A stretch of DNA of 64,000 bases from Eudorina sp. 2006-703-Eu-15 (lineage: Eukaryota > Chlorophyta > Chlorophyceae > Chlamydomonadales > Volvocaceae): assembly GCA_003117195.1 (NCBI GenBank), contig BDSI01000062.1:351726-415725 (forward strand), written 5' to 3'. The notes beneath the pieces were generated by a model. The model was not told the origin of the DNA. It ran no database searches and worked only from the letters and a program-made list of their open reading frames with translations. The position numbers and the translations under genes are program-made. Shown in pieces: positions 39,901 to 50,869 of this stretch (positions within the stretch are counted from its first letter, which is position 1; every line of letters starts with the position of its first letter).

Positions 39901-41721
39901 CCTTCCTCATTCCATAGTCCATACCTACCCTCACCGCCTTGTTTCAACTGGGTTTATGAGTGTCGTCTGCATCCCGACCTGTACCATGGGGAGATCCCCG
40001 CCTGTCTCAATCCTTTCAAAGCTGGACTCAGGCACCCTCTCCTCGCCTCCAACATACTCCTCAACGAACTCCTCAACGAACTCCCCAACAAACTCCCCAA
40101 CGAACTCCCCAATTGGGCGCAGCTGCTGGCGTCTTTACGTGTCCTGCATGCCATGGCGGCGGCGGTGCCTCGGGCCCTCACCGGTGCCGGCGGCGACGGC
40201 AGCGGTGCCGTCAGTGCCGCGCAGCGCCGGGCCCGGAGGGAGGCGCTCTTGCAGGTGCGGGGGCCTTAGGGGTTAGCCCCAGCAGGGTGGTACGGAAGGT
40301 ACGGCAGGTGTGTGTGAAAGACAACTGGCAGGTGTGTGCAAGGGGCTCCAGGGGAGGCCCCAGCGGGATCATTGGGAGGGCCTGGGAGGCAGCAGGGTTC
40401 TTCTTCGCTGTACGTATGGCCTCCTCACAGCTCACAGCTCATAGCTGCCGCACCGCTGCCTCACCGCAGCTGATGTGTAAGGACGTAGGCCTTACAGAGT
40501 ATAAATACCATAGAAAGCTGGTGCCCTGCATCCGCGGAGGCCTTTTCCAAAGACCGTCCTTACATGCTGTGTTGCGACTGAGGGTCGAGGTATACATGAG
40601 CTGCGATGGGTGCGGGGTGCGGGGAGGTGGGCGATCAGCAGCCGTGGCCGCATCCTCTGACCGGTGCTAATGAGATCCGCTGATGGGGCGGGTGTCGGGG
40701 GACCAACTCAATGGCCGGCGCTGTCTCAACGTCAACAATGCGGCTGAGTCAGTATCATGTTTCGTACGTCTTCAGTACGTCGCAGGTGCATGACGTCTGG
40801 TACCGTACGTGTTCTGCCCCCGCCCCCTCACGCAGGTACATGCCCTCCGTCGCTGCCAGGCCGAGGCGCTGCGGGGGCAGCTGCGGGTGGCGCGATGCGG
40901 CCTGGTGGTGCCGTCGGCGGCCTTCTCCTTCCACGGCAGGGCGCTGCGCGGCGTTGCCGACGGCTGCGGCGATGCCGTGATGGCTGCCGTACAAGGGTCC
41001 GATGGTGGGAGCGGCGGCGGCGGCAAGGGGTGCGAGTACGACAGCGCGTTCGTACGGGCCCGGGCGGTGCTCGGCGGGCATGACTTTGTCGCCGTACCGG
41101 ACGCGGTGTCGTACGGTGTCGTGGAGGCGGCGGCGGTCGTGACGAGCGCCTGGAGCTATGCGGTCGACATTGTACGGCAGGTACGACAACAGTCTTAACG
41201 AAGAGCATGGGCGGGCGGGCTGTTGCAATTGGTTAGGACGTTATCAGCATGTAGGCGCTGGGTTATAACAGCATCGATCTAATACAGAGCGCTCGCCGCC
41301 GTGTGATCCGTTCTGAACTCAAATGAATACAAACACTGCGATGACACTGAATAAATATCGATCTTCATGCTGTCGCGTTTGTTGCTGTCCGTTATAGGCG
41401 TATGTCCGTTAATTGGATCTGCTGCTGTCCGTTGAAGCCGTTGGGGCCGATGGGCCCAGCATACCACAATTCTGATATACGTTACCGCGCTGTCGTACAC
41501 AGGTGATCCGGATCGATGGCACGCCGGTGGCTGTGGTCTCGCTGCGGGGGCGGCGGGGGGGAACCCGGCAGGGCTGGGGTGCAGGGGTGGCGGTGGCTGG
41601 CCCTTCACAGGTGGCGGTGCCCCGGCGGGTGCGACGCGGCGGCCGCCACGCGGGGTGGAGCGACTCCGCCTCCTCCTCCTCCAGCTCAGAGGGGGCCTCC
41701 GACGGCCGTGACGGGGATTGA
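33981..41721 (+). CDS. Divergent CCT/TCP-1-like chaperonin, probably BBS type (MKKS/BBS10/BBS12 group)
   Basis: Exons 33981-34056, 34185-34306, 34566-34634, 35169-35222, 35834-35917, 36520-36603, 37105-37172, 37302-37446, 37616-37758, 37983-38241, 38526-38774, 39218-39751, 40123-40254, 40836-41180 and 41503-41721 join in phase to about 860 residues. The N-terminus has the group II chaperonin pattern: VGLGPHGLDQLYID and TITNCGDVIL, then SLGDASKRVLLMVLAGL where CCT has GDGT. Later come RLLQGVLLHEG and LALGCPLEGEDIAF (like CCT V-KGVV and LD-LE), CTLLLRGVSE (TILLRG), VFVAGGGGFE (V-GGGA-E) and a C-terminal VIRIDGTPVAV. The catalytic GDGTT is degenerate (GDASK), as in BBS chaperonin-like proteins, which assist BBSome assembly; the role here is inferred. 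Exon 12 carries a repeat insertion (NTV-GG-G). Exons 7-8 are the least certain, and exon 9 needs a GC donor at 37758. Confidence 0.7.
39126..39213. repeat. 22-bp tandem repeat ending at a splice acceptor
   Basis: Four copies (starting 39126, 39148, 39170, 39192) of AACTGACCAACCACCCGCCG plus CC. The last copy runs into the acceptor GCCACAG of the exon at 39218, so the repeat forms the branch-point/pyrimidine region of that intron. Confidence 0.9.
39418..39515 (+). repeat. Coding microrepeat (VNTV-GG) in the chaperonin-like gene
   Basis: Five imperfect copies of a 24-27 bp unit GGCGTCAACACCGTTGGCG code for G(V/S)NTV followed by acidic/Gly residues, within exon 39218-39751. It is inserted between a CCT-like TILLRG segment and the GGG-E segment, which are closer together in ordinary chaperonins. 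Confidence 0.85.
40061..40112. repeat. 12-bp tandem repeat (AACTCCNCAACG)
   Basis: About four copies of AACTCCTCAACG or AACTCCCCAACG just upstream of the acceptor of exon 40123-40254. The frame stays open through it (LLNELPNELPNW), so the exon may begin further left than 40123. Confidence 0.8.
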
Positions 41722-43884
41722 ATGGAGGCTCGTGAGGCTGGGGAGGGAAGTGGGGATCGGTGGTTGGGTTTGGAAGACTGGGATGGGTTCGTGCGTAGGA
41801 TGGGGTGAGCATACGCTAGATGAGTGCCGCTAGATGATGACGACAACGGTGAAAAGATTCAGGGCAGCATGCAGGTCAACTGTCCGTGACGGGGCTGGGC
41901 TGGGCGGGCTGAGGAGGTACGCTGCTGTCGTGCCGTACCGTGTACACGCCTCTGCCGTACCATGTAGATGTATGCCGCTTCTGCCGTACCATACATGTAG
42001 ATAGATACGCTGTGGGGCGGCAAGGACTGACATATAGCGCGGGCTGGCCGTCACTGACCAATCAACTGAGGTCATATACTTTGTTGCACGTGACTGTGTG
42101 GTCTAACTCCCTACGACCGCGGAGGACGTACATTTGGCGTGTGCGGTGCAGATTATCATCTGCATGTCTGTTACTAATGCGGGGCACGTTTGCAAGTACG
42201 GAATGATGAGCAAGCGACCACACCGGTAACACATCGCGACCACACCGGTAACACATCAACACAAGCACTTAATCCAGCAGCACCTTGCACAGTAACAACG
42301 CGCTGTCCTCACCATCGCCGTACACAGCGCCGTACGGACTGCTGCCTCTGTGGGCAATTGCGTGCGTGCCAGGACGTGTATGTGTTTCGGTTCCCCAATC
42401 AACACCTGGGACAGTGCGTACCCGTACAAGGCCCTACCTACTGTACACTCCGTACTCTCCATTGTCTCCTCCAACTAGGAGGCGCATAACCGGACCCTTG
42501 CTTCGCCAAACGGGTGAGGACAACCTTGAGCCACACGCACCGCCACCAGCCATGATAAATGTCTCGCGATGCTGTACACGCAATATGACATCAGCGCGTT
42601 TGACATCAGCGCTTTTATTGCCGTATGTCAGGCCCCAATGAGGTTTCGGCACGGCGAGGGCACTGGTACGGGCACTTGGGTTGCTCGCTCAGCCCTGTTT
42701 GTCCGCTGCCCTAGCTGAGGAGTCAGGCTCGCGAAAGCCTACCACCGGATTCCCTACCTGCAACGGGTCCTGCCCGCGCAAGCGAGACATACCCCCATTG
42801 CTGACATTGCTGACAATAGCTGTGCTGAATGCCAGGCATCGCCGCGCCGTTCAGGGACGGCGTCTGGTCCCTCCTATCCTGTCACGTGACATGGCCCGTG
42901 GCTGTCTCTATCGCTCGGAAGCAAGGCAATGAGCTCACGCTTCGGTCTTGGAGAGAAAGAGAACAACGTCGAGCTTCACTCGCGTTGCCACATAAACAGC
43001 AGCCCAAACGACCGTATGATCGCCTGCCGTACAACCACCAGTACCAACCACAGATTGAATCTGCTCGGGAACCGCAACGGGACAAAGCACCACCGGTGCC
43101 TGACACATACACGTGATGCCTTTTATTACGACCTAGGTGTGGGCACCTGGTACTGACACGATGTCGATGAGGATGACAGTGCCGTACAGTGCCGTACACA
43201 TTGATTGCAGCGAACTGTAGAGCGGCGTTTGTGGCTGCGGCCAGTCAGCGGTCCAGCACCGTCTGCGGCTAGCAGTTGCAGGAAGGCTTCGGTATGCTGC
43301 CCCATCACGTAAACTCCACTCCCCACGTTAACAACCTGAACCTGACCCCACTCCCACGTTTCCTAAAAGCAAAAACTCACACAAATGACCTTACCTAGCG
43401 TAGATGTGTGAGGTAAATATTTACGATGAGTACGACATGCTTGCATCCAGTGCTGTGGAAACCTGTGTCGTGTTCCTCTGTTCCAGACAAGTGTGCGCCA
43501 AGGCTGCTCGTCCCAACCGACCAACCGACAGTGCTAACCACGCAGCTTGACGATCCCCTGCGTCTTGTTTTGCATGGAGCCATGGATCCCCACGCACCCT
43601 GGCCATGACTACCAGCCCTCTCAGGCCTTACCCACCAGCCATCCCCTCGGGACAGAACCCCGACACAAACCTCTCCTCCCCAGGTGTTGAACGACTGGTC
43701 CCGTACGGTCGCCGTACTGTCTGGATTGCCACCCGCGGACACAAACACGGATTGCTTGATGAAGCTGCTCGTCAGCTCCCCTGCTCGACGTCGTACAGAT
43801 ACCGGTGTCCCGCCCCTGGAGCCTGGACCCGCCGCCGGCCCCGAATCCGCCTTCACTGCATTCCCACCTTCACAACCCCTCCCG
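41722..43884. other. Spacer between the chaperonin-like gene and MYND copy 1
   Basis: No gene recognised. TGCCGTAC is frequent (for example 41931, 41954, 41979, 43181). A 20-bp direct repeat, GACCACACCGGTAACACATC, occurs twice at 42218-42259. A block at 42508-42555 (ACAACCTTGAGCCACACGCA...) recurs at 53966-54012. From about 43490 the sequence is homologous to 59287 onward, the 3' flank of MYND copy 3. Confidence 0.5.
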
Positions 43885-46800
43885 TCAAAGGCCCCGCGAC
43901 CCCCGCCGCCGCCTTGCCCACCGTCGCCTGGCACCCCGAGCCGCTGCCTCCGCCGCCCCCGTCCCGACCGGCCCGACGATGACGACGACGCACTCCGCCT
44001 TGTGACCTGCCCGCCAGTGCGCCGTCTGGCAGTCGCGGCTGCAGTACGACACTGTACGGCAGCGGCCGCAGGCCTGCAGCCGCAGCGCCGCCTCCGTGTC
44101 GCCCTCCAGGTTGGTGCAGTCGGGGTTGGAGCACGTGCGCAGGGCCGAGGACAGATCCGCCGGGGAGGCCAGGCTGCGAGCCGCCATCGCTGCCGCCGTC
44201 GACGCCAGCAGCTGCTCCGCCCGTATGCCCCCTGCCGCCACTGCCCGCAGGTCGTCGCCACTGCTGTCCTCCTCGTCCGCCGCCAGACACGCGACGGCCC
44301 ATCGGCTCAGCCGCGACGCCAGCGCCTCCACCTCCATCGCCAGGACCTCCCACTCGTTGTCGCTGCCCGATGCCCGCAGGTCCGCCGCCAGGCTGCGGAC
44401 GAGCTCCGGGGGCCAGTACGACACAGGCTGCTGTGGAGGCGTCGTCGCCGCCGCCGGGACCGCCGCCGCAGGCCGGGCCGCCGACGTCGTCTCGCCACCG
44501 GGGGTAGCGGAGCCGCCGGGTGCGGCGCCGACGGCGACTGCGGCGGATGGCCCCCTCGCCGCCGCCATCGCATCGCGCACGTCCCGGGGCATCCCATCCG
44601 CCACCAGGATCAGAGCCGAGGCCAGGTGCACTCGGCACCAGCTCAATTCGAGGGCCTGGAAGAGGCCGCGACGGCGCCACTCGCCGCCGCCCTGCAGCAC
44701 CCTCAGGCCGATGCCCAGCACCGACAGCATCTGCCCCCGGCGCAGACGGAGGACGGGATCGACGGCATCAGCGGCGGCGGCGGCAGCGGCCCTGACGGCG
44801 TGCCCCGCCGCGGCGGAGTCTGCAGGGATGGAAGCGGGTCCGCCATCGACTCTGCCACCACCGCCTCCGTCGCCGCCGGAGCCGCGGCTGTCGTCGTCAA
44901 CAGCACCGGTGCCACGGGTTGCGTCGTCGTCGCCGGCTGCGGTCGGCGAGTTGCGTGCAGCGGCGGTCGCAGCCTGTCTCCAAGCCAACAGCGCCGGCGC
45001 GGCGCGAACGAAGGCCCAATTCAGCTGCATGTGCAGCATATTCCGGAACCTTCCGATCAATACCTCGTCGTCCCGGCCCGGAGGCGCCTCCGCCTCATCG
45101 CAAGCGCTCAGCGTCTCGAAGTCCCGAATCAGCTTCGCCGCATCGCGCGGCAACACGGACTCCATCGCGGGTGACAGCACCGCCGCCAGCCGCTGCACTG
45201 GCAGTGGCGGCGGCGGCAGCGGCAGCAGCGGCGACGTCACTGTCACCGCACCGCCAAGCCCCGCCGCCGCCGCCGCGTCGTCGTCCGCTGCCCGTTCCGC
45301 GTCGCAGCGCCTGCCCGCATGGCCGGTCGCGCACGACAGCAGCGCCATACGACCGTTGGCCAGCAGTACAATATCTAGCTCCGAAACCAGTGCCGCGACC
45401 GCATCCGATCCCGCGCCAACCGGCCCGACGAGGGAGCCGTCGGCAGCCGCTGCGGTCACAACCCCCAGGTCCAAGTCCCGGTCCTCGCAGCTGCCCCCGC
45501 GGCGGCGCATCTTGCGCAGTGTGGCCGCGAAGGACGCCACCTGCCGGTCACTGCCGTACGCTAGCAGGTACGGCAACGGGTACGTCGCGTCCTCCAGCAA
45601 CGCTCCCAGCAGGCGGCGCTCCGGGCCCGATGGGTCCCGGCAGGCGCGACGCAGCAGGCGCTCCAGGGCGGGCAGCAGGCCGCCGGTCAGCGCCGCCGCG
45701 ATGTCTGGCGGCGGCGGCGGCCGCAGTGGAGGCGGCGCGGCGGCGCGCGGAATGCCGCCTGCGGCATCCGATCGCGTCGACAAGCAAATGGAGCACAAAT
45801 CGATGCAGCACGTTCCAGATGACCGAAAAAGGGCTGTCCCAAACTCCCCAATGGCAGCAGTAATGCACCCCCCTTTTTATAATAACTAGGGGTTTAATTA
45901 CCGGTGCAGCCGGTAGTAGCTGGATGTGAGGAGTATCTTCAACAAATAGGGTTATGCAGCGGGTAAGCGGATTAAACAAAAATGACGTCTCCTCACACAG
46001 TGGACAATCGCCAAACTGATGAGCGAGGGCAATACCCGTTTGTGTGAACTGAGCAAAGGGGAGACCCCCAGGATAGATAGAGCCCCTTCCACTGTCGTAC
46101 ACGTCGTACGACCCGAGCAACATACGATGTACCCAGTTCCATCCAGTACCATTTCCTGATAAGGCTCACAACAAGGTAAGGCCCACAAGAACGAACACTG
46201 ACCGCACCGCTTACCGCCGCCAGAGGACGTGTCATCACCGGCGTCATCTGGCCCGTGATGTCTGCCGCCGCCCTCTCCGCCGCGTGTGCCGCCACGTGTG
46301 CCGCCGTCGGCCTCTCCAGGCGACAGCCGAGGCCACAGCAGGGGGGCAAAGCGTTCCACACTTCCGGTCCCAAGCCACCACGCCACATGACCCAGAATGT
46401 CAACGGTCAACCGCCAACGGGCAACCAACATGCCAGCTGCTGCAGACGCAGCGGGTGTGGTAGTGACGGCGCTGTCGCTGTCGTACAGCAGCGAATGTAC
46501 GGTCTTCAGGGCGTGTTTGGCAGCGGAAACGATCGGGCCTCGGGGCAGCACCATCCGCGGCTGGAAGGATACCTCCGAACGCCCCCTCATCAGCCCACAG
46601 CCACCACCGGGCGTTGCCGTGCTGCCGCTCCCGCTTGAGCTCACGCCGCCGCCGCTGCCGCCGCCGCCGCCACCCCTGCCTCCACTGCCGGTCACTGCGG
46701 CCTCCTCCTCCTGCTGCAGCTGCATCCTCTCCTCCTCCTCCCGTCGCCTCCAGACCCGCGCGGAGTCCACCGCCAGCCGCCCGATCCGCAGGGCAAGGGC

Positions 46801-49259
46801 CGTCAGCGCCCGATGGCTGACTAGGGGCGGGCCAATCGTTGACAGTGTCACCGCGTGCAGCAATAGCTCGAGCGCCCTGCATGCCGTTTCCGGGAGGGCC
46901 GGACCAGCGGCGTCAATTGCCTGCGACTGCGGCTGCTGCGGCGACTGCGGCTGCTGCGGCGACTGCGGCTGCAACTGCGGCTGCTGCTGCGGCGGCTCCT
47001 GCTGCAGAAGGCCGAGGCGGAACCTGGCAGAAGGCTCAAGGGCTCTGAGAGACCCCATGATGACTTGGTGCATGCCGTACAGCATCTGTTCCGGCACGCC
47101 GTACGTTGTCTCCCCATCTGCGGCGTGCAGCGCCGTCACCGCCGCTGCCAGCACCAGGTACTGCACGCCGTGGGCCGACAAGGCCGTACGCAGCCGTACG
47201 GCGGTTGAGGATGACCGCGGCAGTCGCGACAGCGCTTTCAATAAAACGCTCAAGATGCCCAGATGGTCTGACAGACTCGATCCGCGCATCCGCTGTTGAG
47301 CCATGCCGTAGAACGCCTCTGCAGCCGCAGTGGTACCGCCCGCTGCCACGTCACCCTGTCGTACAGCCGGCGGCGGCGCCATCAGCTCCGCCTCCGTCAG
47401 CAGCGCCCGGGCCGCTTGGTCCAGTACGGCGCTGTCCGCCAGAGCGGCCACCAGCTCGTCCAAGTACGACGGAGGCAGCCTCCCCTCATCGAAAGGGTAC
47501 GTTCGCTGCGTCATCTGGACTGGGATTCGAAGCGCCCAAACCACTTGCCACAGCTGGGCGTTCAGCACAACCGCGGCATCGGGCAGGCCTTGGCCCTCCG
47601 ATGGTGAGGTCTGCGCCGGCAGCAGCCCGTGGACGGCTCGCGCCGCAGCGGTGGTGGTGGCGGCGCAGAGGCTGCGGCTCCAGTGCCGCAGAGCGCCCAT
47701 TCGGAGCAGGGCGCGAGCCAGGCGGACGGCGGCTGCAGCGGCGACACCGGCGTTTGCGGGGATTGGGCTTTGCTTCAAGGTCTTCAGTGTTGTGTAATCC
47801 ATGGCGACTGTCAAGGCCCATAACGCCGAGCCGCTGATGAAGCGGCTGATGCTGCTGATACTGCCATCCATGTCGGCGATGTTGGAACTGGCCGACCCGG
47901 GTGGTGAGTCATCGAAGGAGAGCGCGTGGATGGTCAACAGCGCGCGGCAGAGGGGGCGGTTGTGCAGAATGGCGCCCGCCGCTGTTGCCGCCATCGCCAT
48001 CGTCTGAACAGTTTTTGGAACATGCCGATACGAAACTAGATCCAAAATCACATCCAGGTAGCGCTTCAGGTAGATGATTAACTGGGCGTGCACGTGAGTT
48101 GCGGACGGCCCTGATGGATTGCTGCCAGGCGCGGAAGAGCGCCCTCGCGGCTGCGGCTGCGGCTCAGGGTCACGGCTTTGCTGCTGCTGGTATTGGTGGT
48201 GAGAGAAACCTCGTCGGGGTTGGGGCCAGTAGTGCAAAGATAGGTAGGCAGGTGGTCAAGCAGTCCGGGTATGGTGAAGGGGTAAAGGAGGCGAAGACAG
48301 AAAAGAAAGGTACCAGGCGAGTTTCTAGTGAGTCCGGTTGACGCGTAGTAATCGTACCGAAGTTACTACTGAATGCGCCTCTAGTTGGGGGCGATGAGAG
48401 AGAGAATAAAAGATTTGGGTTAGGGTGCTCGCGGAGTGCAAGGTGCAAGTGCAGCTAGTGCGCAGAGCATAGGGCAAGGCACGTCACGACGCGTTTCGGC
48501 CTTGCCAGGGCCTCATCAGGTGACTTTAGCTACCGTGCCTAGTGCGCATGCAACCTAGCAACCCCGGAGCCCGTAACCCTCGTTTCACGTGTCGCGGTAG
48601 GGCTTACGTTTTTGGGACGTCGGTTGCAGTCGAACGACGTGGGGACGTTGGGCAAGCTTGAGCGGTGTAAGCGGTGGGCGGTCGGGCGGGATCGATGTCG
48701 CGGACTTGTCTTAGGTGCGGCGGTCGGCGTTGCGGTGGTCGAGCAGCGCGGTGCTTGGCGGAGTTCGTATTTTGCTCGGTCTCAGGGGCAGTCTTCGAAG
48801 CGGCCAGGTGCGCGCGCGGCGTGGACTGGGCCGGCGGTCTTGGCGACGGTGTGCAGGAAGTTGTGAGGAACAGATATAATTTTTGGAACGTTTTGAGAGA
48901 TGGTTCATAGTGAGGCGCGGCGGCGTATTTAAGCCCGCGTAAAAGGGAAGGGTGTACGGCGGGGATCCGGTTTCGGAGGGAGGTTTTCGTTTGGATGGTC
49001 GAGGTGTGCCAGGATATGATTTTTTGCCCGTTAATTTCATTTTTCAAGCAGATTTCGTTCGTAATGGAGTTGGTAGATGACGAGCCGTCATGAGGCGAAA
49101 AATCGGATTTTGAGGAGGAGCGGATTGGCGGGTAAGCCGTTTTGGATTTTAACAGGCGGGTGATGTGCGTCATATTGCGGTGAGACAAAAGGGGCCGATA
49201 TGGAAAAATATCGGGTTGTTGCAGTATTTTGGAGCTAGCCAGCGAACCGCCCGTGATAG

Positions 49260-49324
<65 letters not shown>

Positions 49325-49537
49325 ATTCTGTTTCAACAACTGCAGCAGCTGATCTGCGGCGTCGGGAAGCTTCTCGAACGCTTCTTCCAGGTCCGCGGGC
49401 AGCAACCTTCGCGGCCCTGCTGCGCTCGTCCCTCGGGCGGGTCGAGCGCGCGAGGACTGCTGGCTGCCGCGCTGCTGGCCCGACTGAGATGCGGCTGCTG
49501 CTGCTGCTGCTGCTGCAGCTGCTGCTGCTTGTCGCAT
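43885..49537 (-). CDS. MYND zinc-finger protein, copy 1 (N-terminus split by a retroelement insertion)
   Basis: Exon 1 runs from ATG 49537 to a donor at 46215 (GGCG|GTAAGC). Exon 2 is 45758-43885, joined in phase. Exon 1 starts MRQ-polyAla, then LLPADLEEAFEKLPDA and poly-Gln, where the 48186-49261 insertion breaks the frame; it resumes as QQQSRDPEPQPQPRG. The long Ala/Leu-rich, probably alpha-helical body contains Gln- and Gly/Ser-rich linkers. Near the C-terminus of exon 2 is a full MYND finger: CSNPDC, then ACGRCRTVSYCSRDC and HWRAGHKAEC. MYND fingers are protein-interaction modules; no SET or other catalytic domain was seen, so function is unknown. Without the insertion it would be about 1,350 residues. 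No GT donor exists at the left insertion edge, so the insertion is unlikely to be spliced out; translation could start internally, for example near 48000. Confidence 0.75.
48186..49261 (-). mobile_element. Retroelement fragment with hammerhead ribozyme, inserted in a CAG tract
   Basis: Comparison with MYND copy 2 (uninterrupted CTG run at 56700-56731) shows about 1.08 kb of extra sequence in copy 1, flanked on both sides by CTG/CAG repeats. It is AT-richer than the gene. On the minus strand an open frame (from about 49258 to a TGA at 48604-48606) precedes a hammerhead ribozyme (48540-48477), then about 290 bp to the far edge. That layout fits the 3' part of a Penelope-like element with its pLTR, or a retrozyme. 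No reverse transcriptase or GIY-YIG motif was recognised, so it is truncated or non-autonomous. No clear target-site duplication could be told apart from the CTG repeats. Confidence 0.7.
48477..48540 (-). ncRNA. Hammerhead ribozyme (type I)
   Basis: On the minus strand all core positions are present: CTGATGA, then stem II GGCC/GGCC closing a 7-nt loop CTGGCAA, then GAA, then a minimal stem III ACGCGT and the cleavage nucleotide C (GTC). Self-cleavage is predicted between plus-strand positions 48488 and 48487. Stem I pairs GTCAC with GTGAC, followed by an asymmetric 10-nt loop and an outer helix AGGCAC/GTGCCT. That loop and loop II could make the tertiary contact that natural hammerheads need. 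The very short palindromic stem III resembles hammerheads described from Penelope-like elements and retrozymes, which tend to act as dimers. Confidence 0.92.
49262..49323. repeat. (CTG)n about 20 copies, poly-Gln coding on the minus strand
   Basis: About 20 CTG triplets, read as CAG (Gln) in MYND copy 1. Copy 2 has about 10 at 56700-56731. This is the insertion site of the ribozyme-bearing element. Confidence 0.95.
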
Positions 49538-50164
49538 TCTCAAACCTAGCTATGTCGCTGGCTGACTGACTCAGTGCTGTGGGGCACTCCACTGCGATCC
49601 TCCTTGAAATTAAAGCCTCGTATATTCAAATAAGAAACCAAAATTATCCTCGAGAGCACTCCATCCATTCGGCGAGATCATCACCAGTCATCGAGATTGC
49701 TCGCACTAACCCGGTAGAGCTGTTCATGCTGAGTTGCTATCGTTGACATGGGATGACTAAAAACGATAAATCGTAAATCTGCACAGACCTCTTCGAGGTT
49801 GACTCTGAGCCAATAATGTGAAACTTCTCGTTGCCTCGTTCGTACTTGCGCAAATCCAACGACCCTGCCCGAGGCGTTTCGGTTCCGCAGTTCCGCGCTC
49901 CTCGCGTTCCCAGCAAGACCTTGCGCACTTGCTGCTCCCCATACCGGTAACTCGACTTATGCCCATTGTATGAATGCATGAACGTTACAGCGGACTCCAA
50001 AGGGATCGACGGTGTGTAGCAGGGCAAGCCCCAGCTTGTCTTTCGGGTATCAATTTAACCCCAGCACGCCAGCAGGCCCCACCCACAATGCCCATTGTCA
50101 TGAGCAAGATGGAGCAACTGAGCGCTCGCCGGGCCACACGCCCCAGCGAGCTTGCTAACACAAT

Positions 50165-50251
50165 TACGTTAATTCACAAATACGTCGATTCACAAATACG
50201 TCAATTCACAAATACGTCAATTCACAAATACGTCAATTCACAAATACGTCA
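50165..50251. repeat. 16-bp tandem repeat AATTCACAAATACGTC
   Basis: Five copies at 16-bp spacing (variant GATTCACA...). The homologous place in the duplicate (57594-57620) has only two degenerate copies, so it expanded after duplication. Confidence 0.9.
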
Positions 50252-50747
50252 GTCCCAGATGCGAATGGATGAGCTCATGGAGACCCAGGGGACACCAGGT
50301 CGCGGAATCAGCATCTCAACCGAGCCAGCTAGCTGTGGGGTTCATTCAGGTACGTAGCTGAATGAACCACACAGCTACGTACCTATCCGGCCCCGGGTCC
50401 TGGTCCCCCATCTCGCACGCAAGATGCAGCACACCGGCGGTAGGCACGCACCGATGTTCCTTCGGTCGATCCCGTTGCGCACGAGGGGTCCCGCTGTCAC
50501 GATACTGTACCCACGCAGTCGTTCAGCCGTCCTGCTGATGCGTATTACAACCCGCCCAGGAGCAATTCAGCATTTGCTAGACTCGCATCAATGTACGGTG
50601 TGTACCGGTAATGGACCCACATCGAAAAGGCCGCCTTTCCTGATACCTGACCACGTTGCTCGTTTGTATCGAACGGAATCATTCGGCAGTGTTTGCAGCT
50701 TTCATGCAACACCACGCACGCAGCATGGGCACCCCCATCTCCACACA

Positions 50748-50749
50748 CA

Positions 50750-50800
<51 letters not shown>

Positions 50801-50805
50801 CACAT

Positions 50806-50868
<63 letters not shown>

Positions 50869-50869
50869 C
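50748..50869. repeat. (ACGC)n microsatellite, about 120 bp
   Basis: Two (ACGC)n runs separated by CACATGC. The duplicate at 58098-58115 has only a short CACACACGGCGGCACACG. It creates long artefactual Thr/His/Ala/Arg frames. Confidence 0.95.

Noticed and set aside
44096..45889. 597-codon plus-strand open frame over MYND copy 1 exon 2
   Set aside because: It is the antisense shadow of a GC-rich exon. The minus strand carries the MYND finger and homology to copy 3.
48186..49261. The copy 1 insertion read as a spliceosomal intron
   Set aside because: The right-hand acceptor (CCAATACCAG on minus) is plausible, but no GT or GC donor exists at the other edge within the CAG tract, and copy 2 lacks the segment. 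Insertion is the simpler reading.
48604..49326. 240-codon frame inside the insertion as a functional gene
   Set aside because: It starts with the CAG tract read as Ser, has no recognised domain and ends just before the ribozyme. It is described as part of the element instead.
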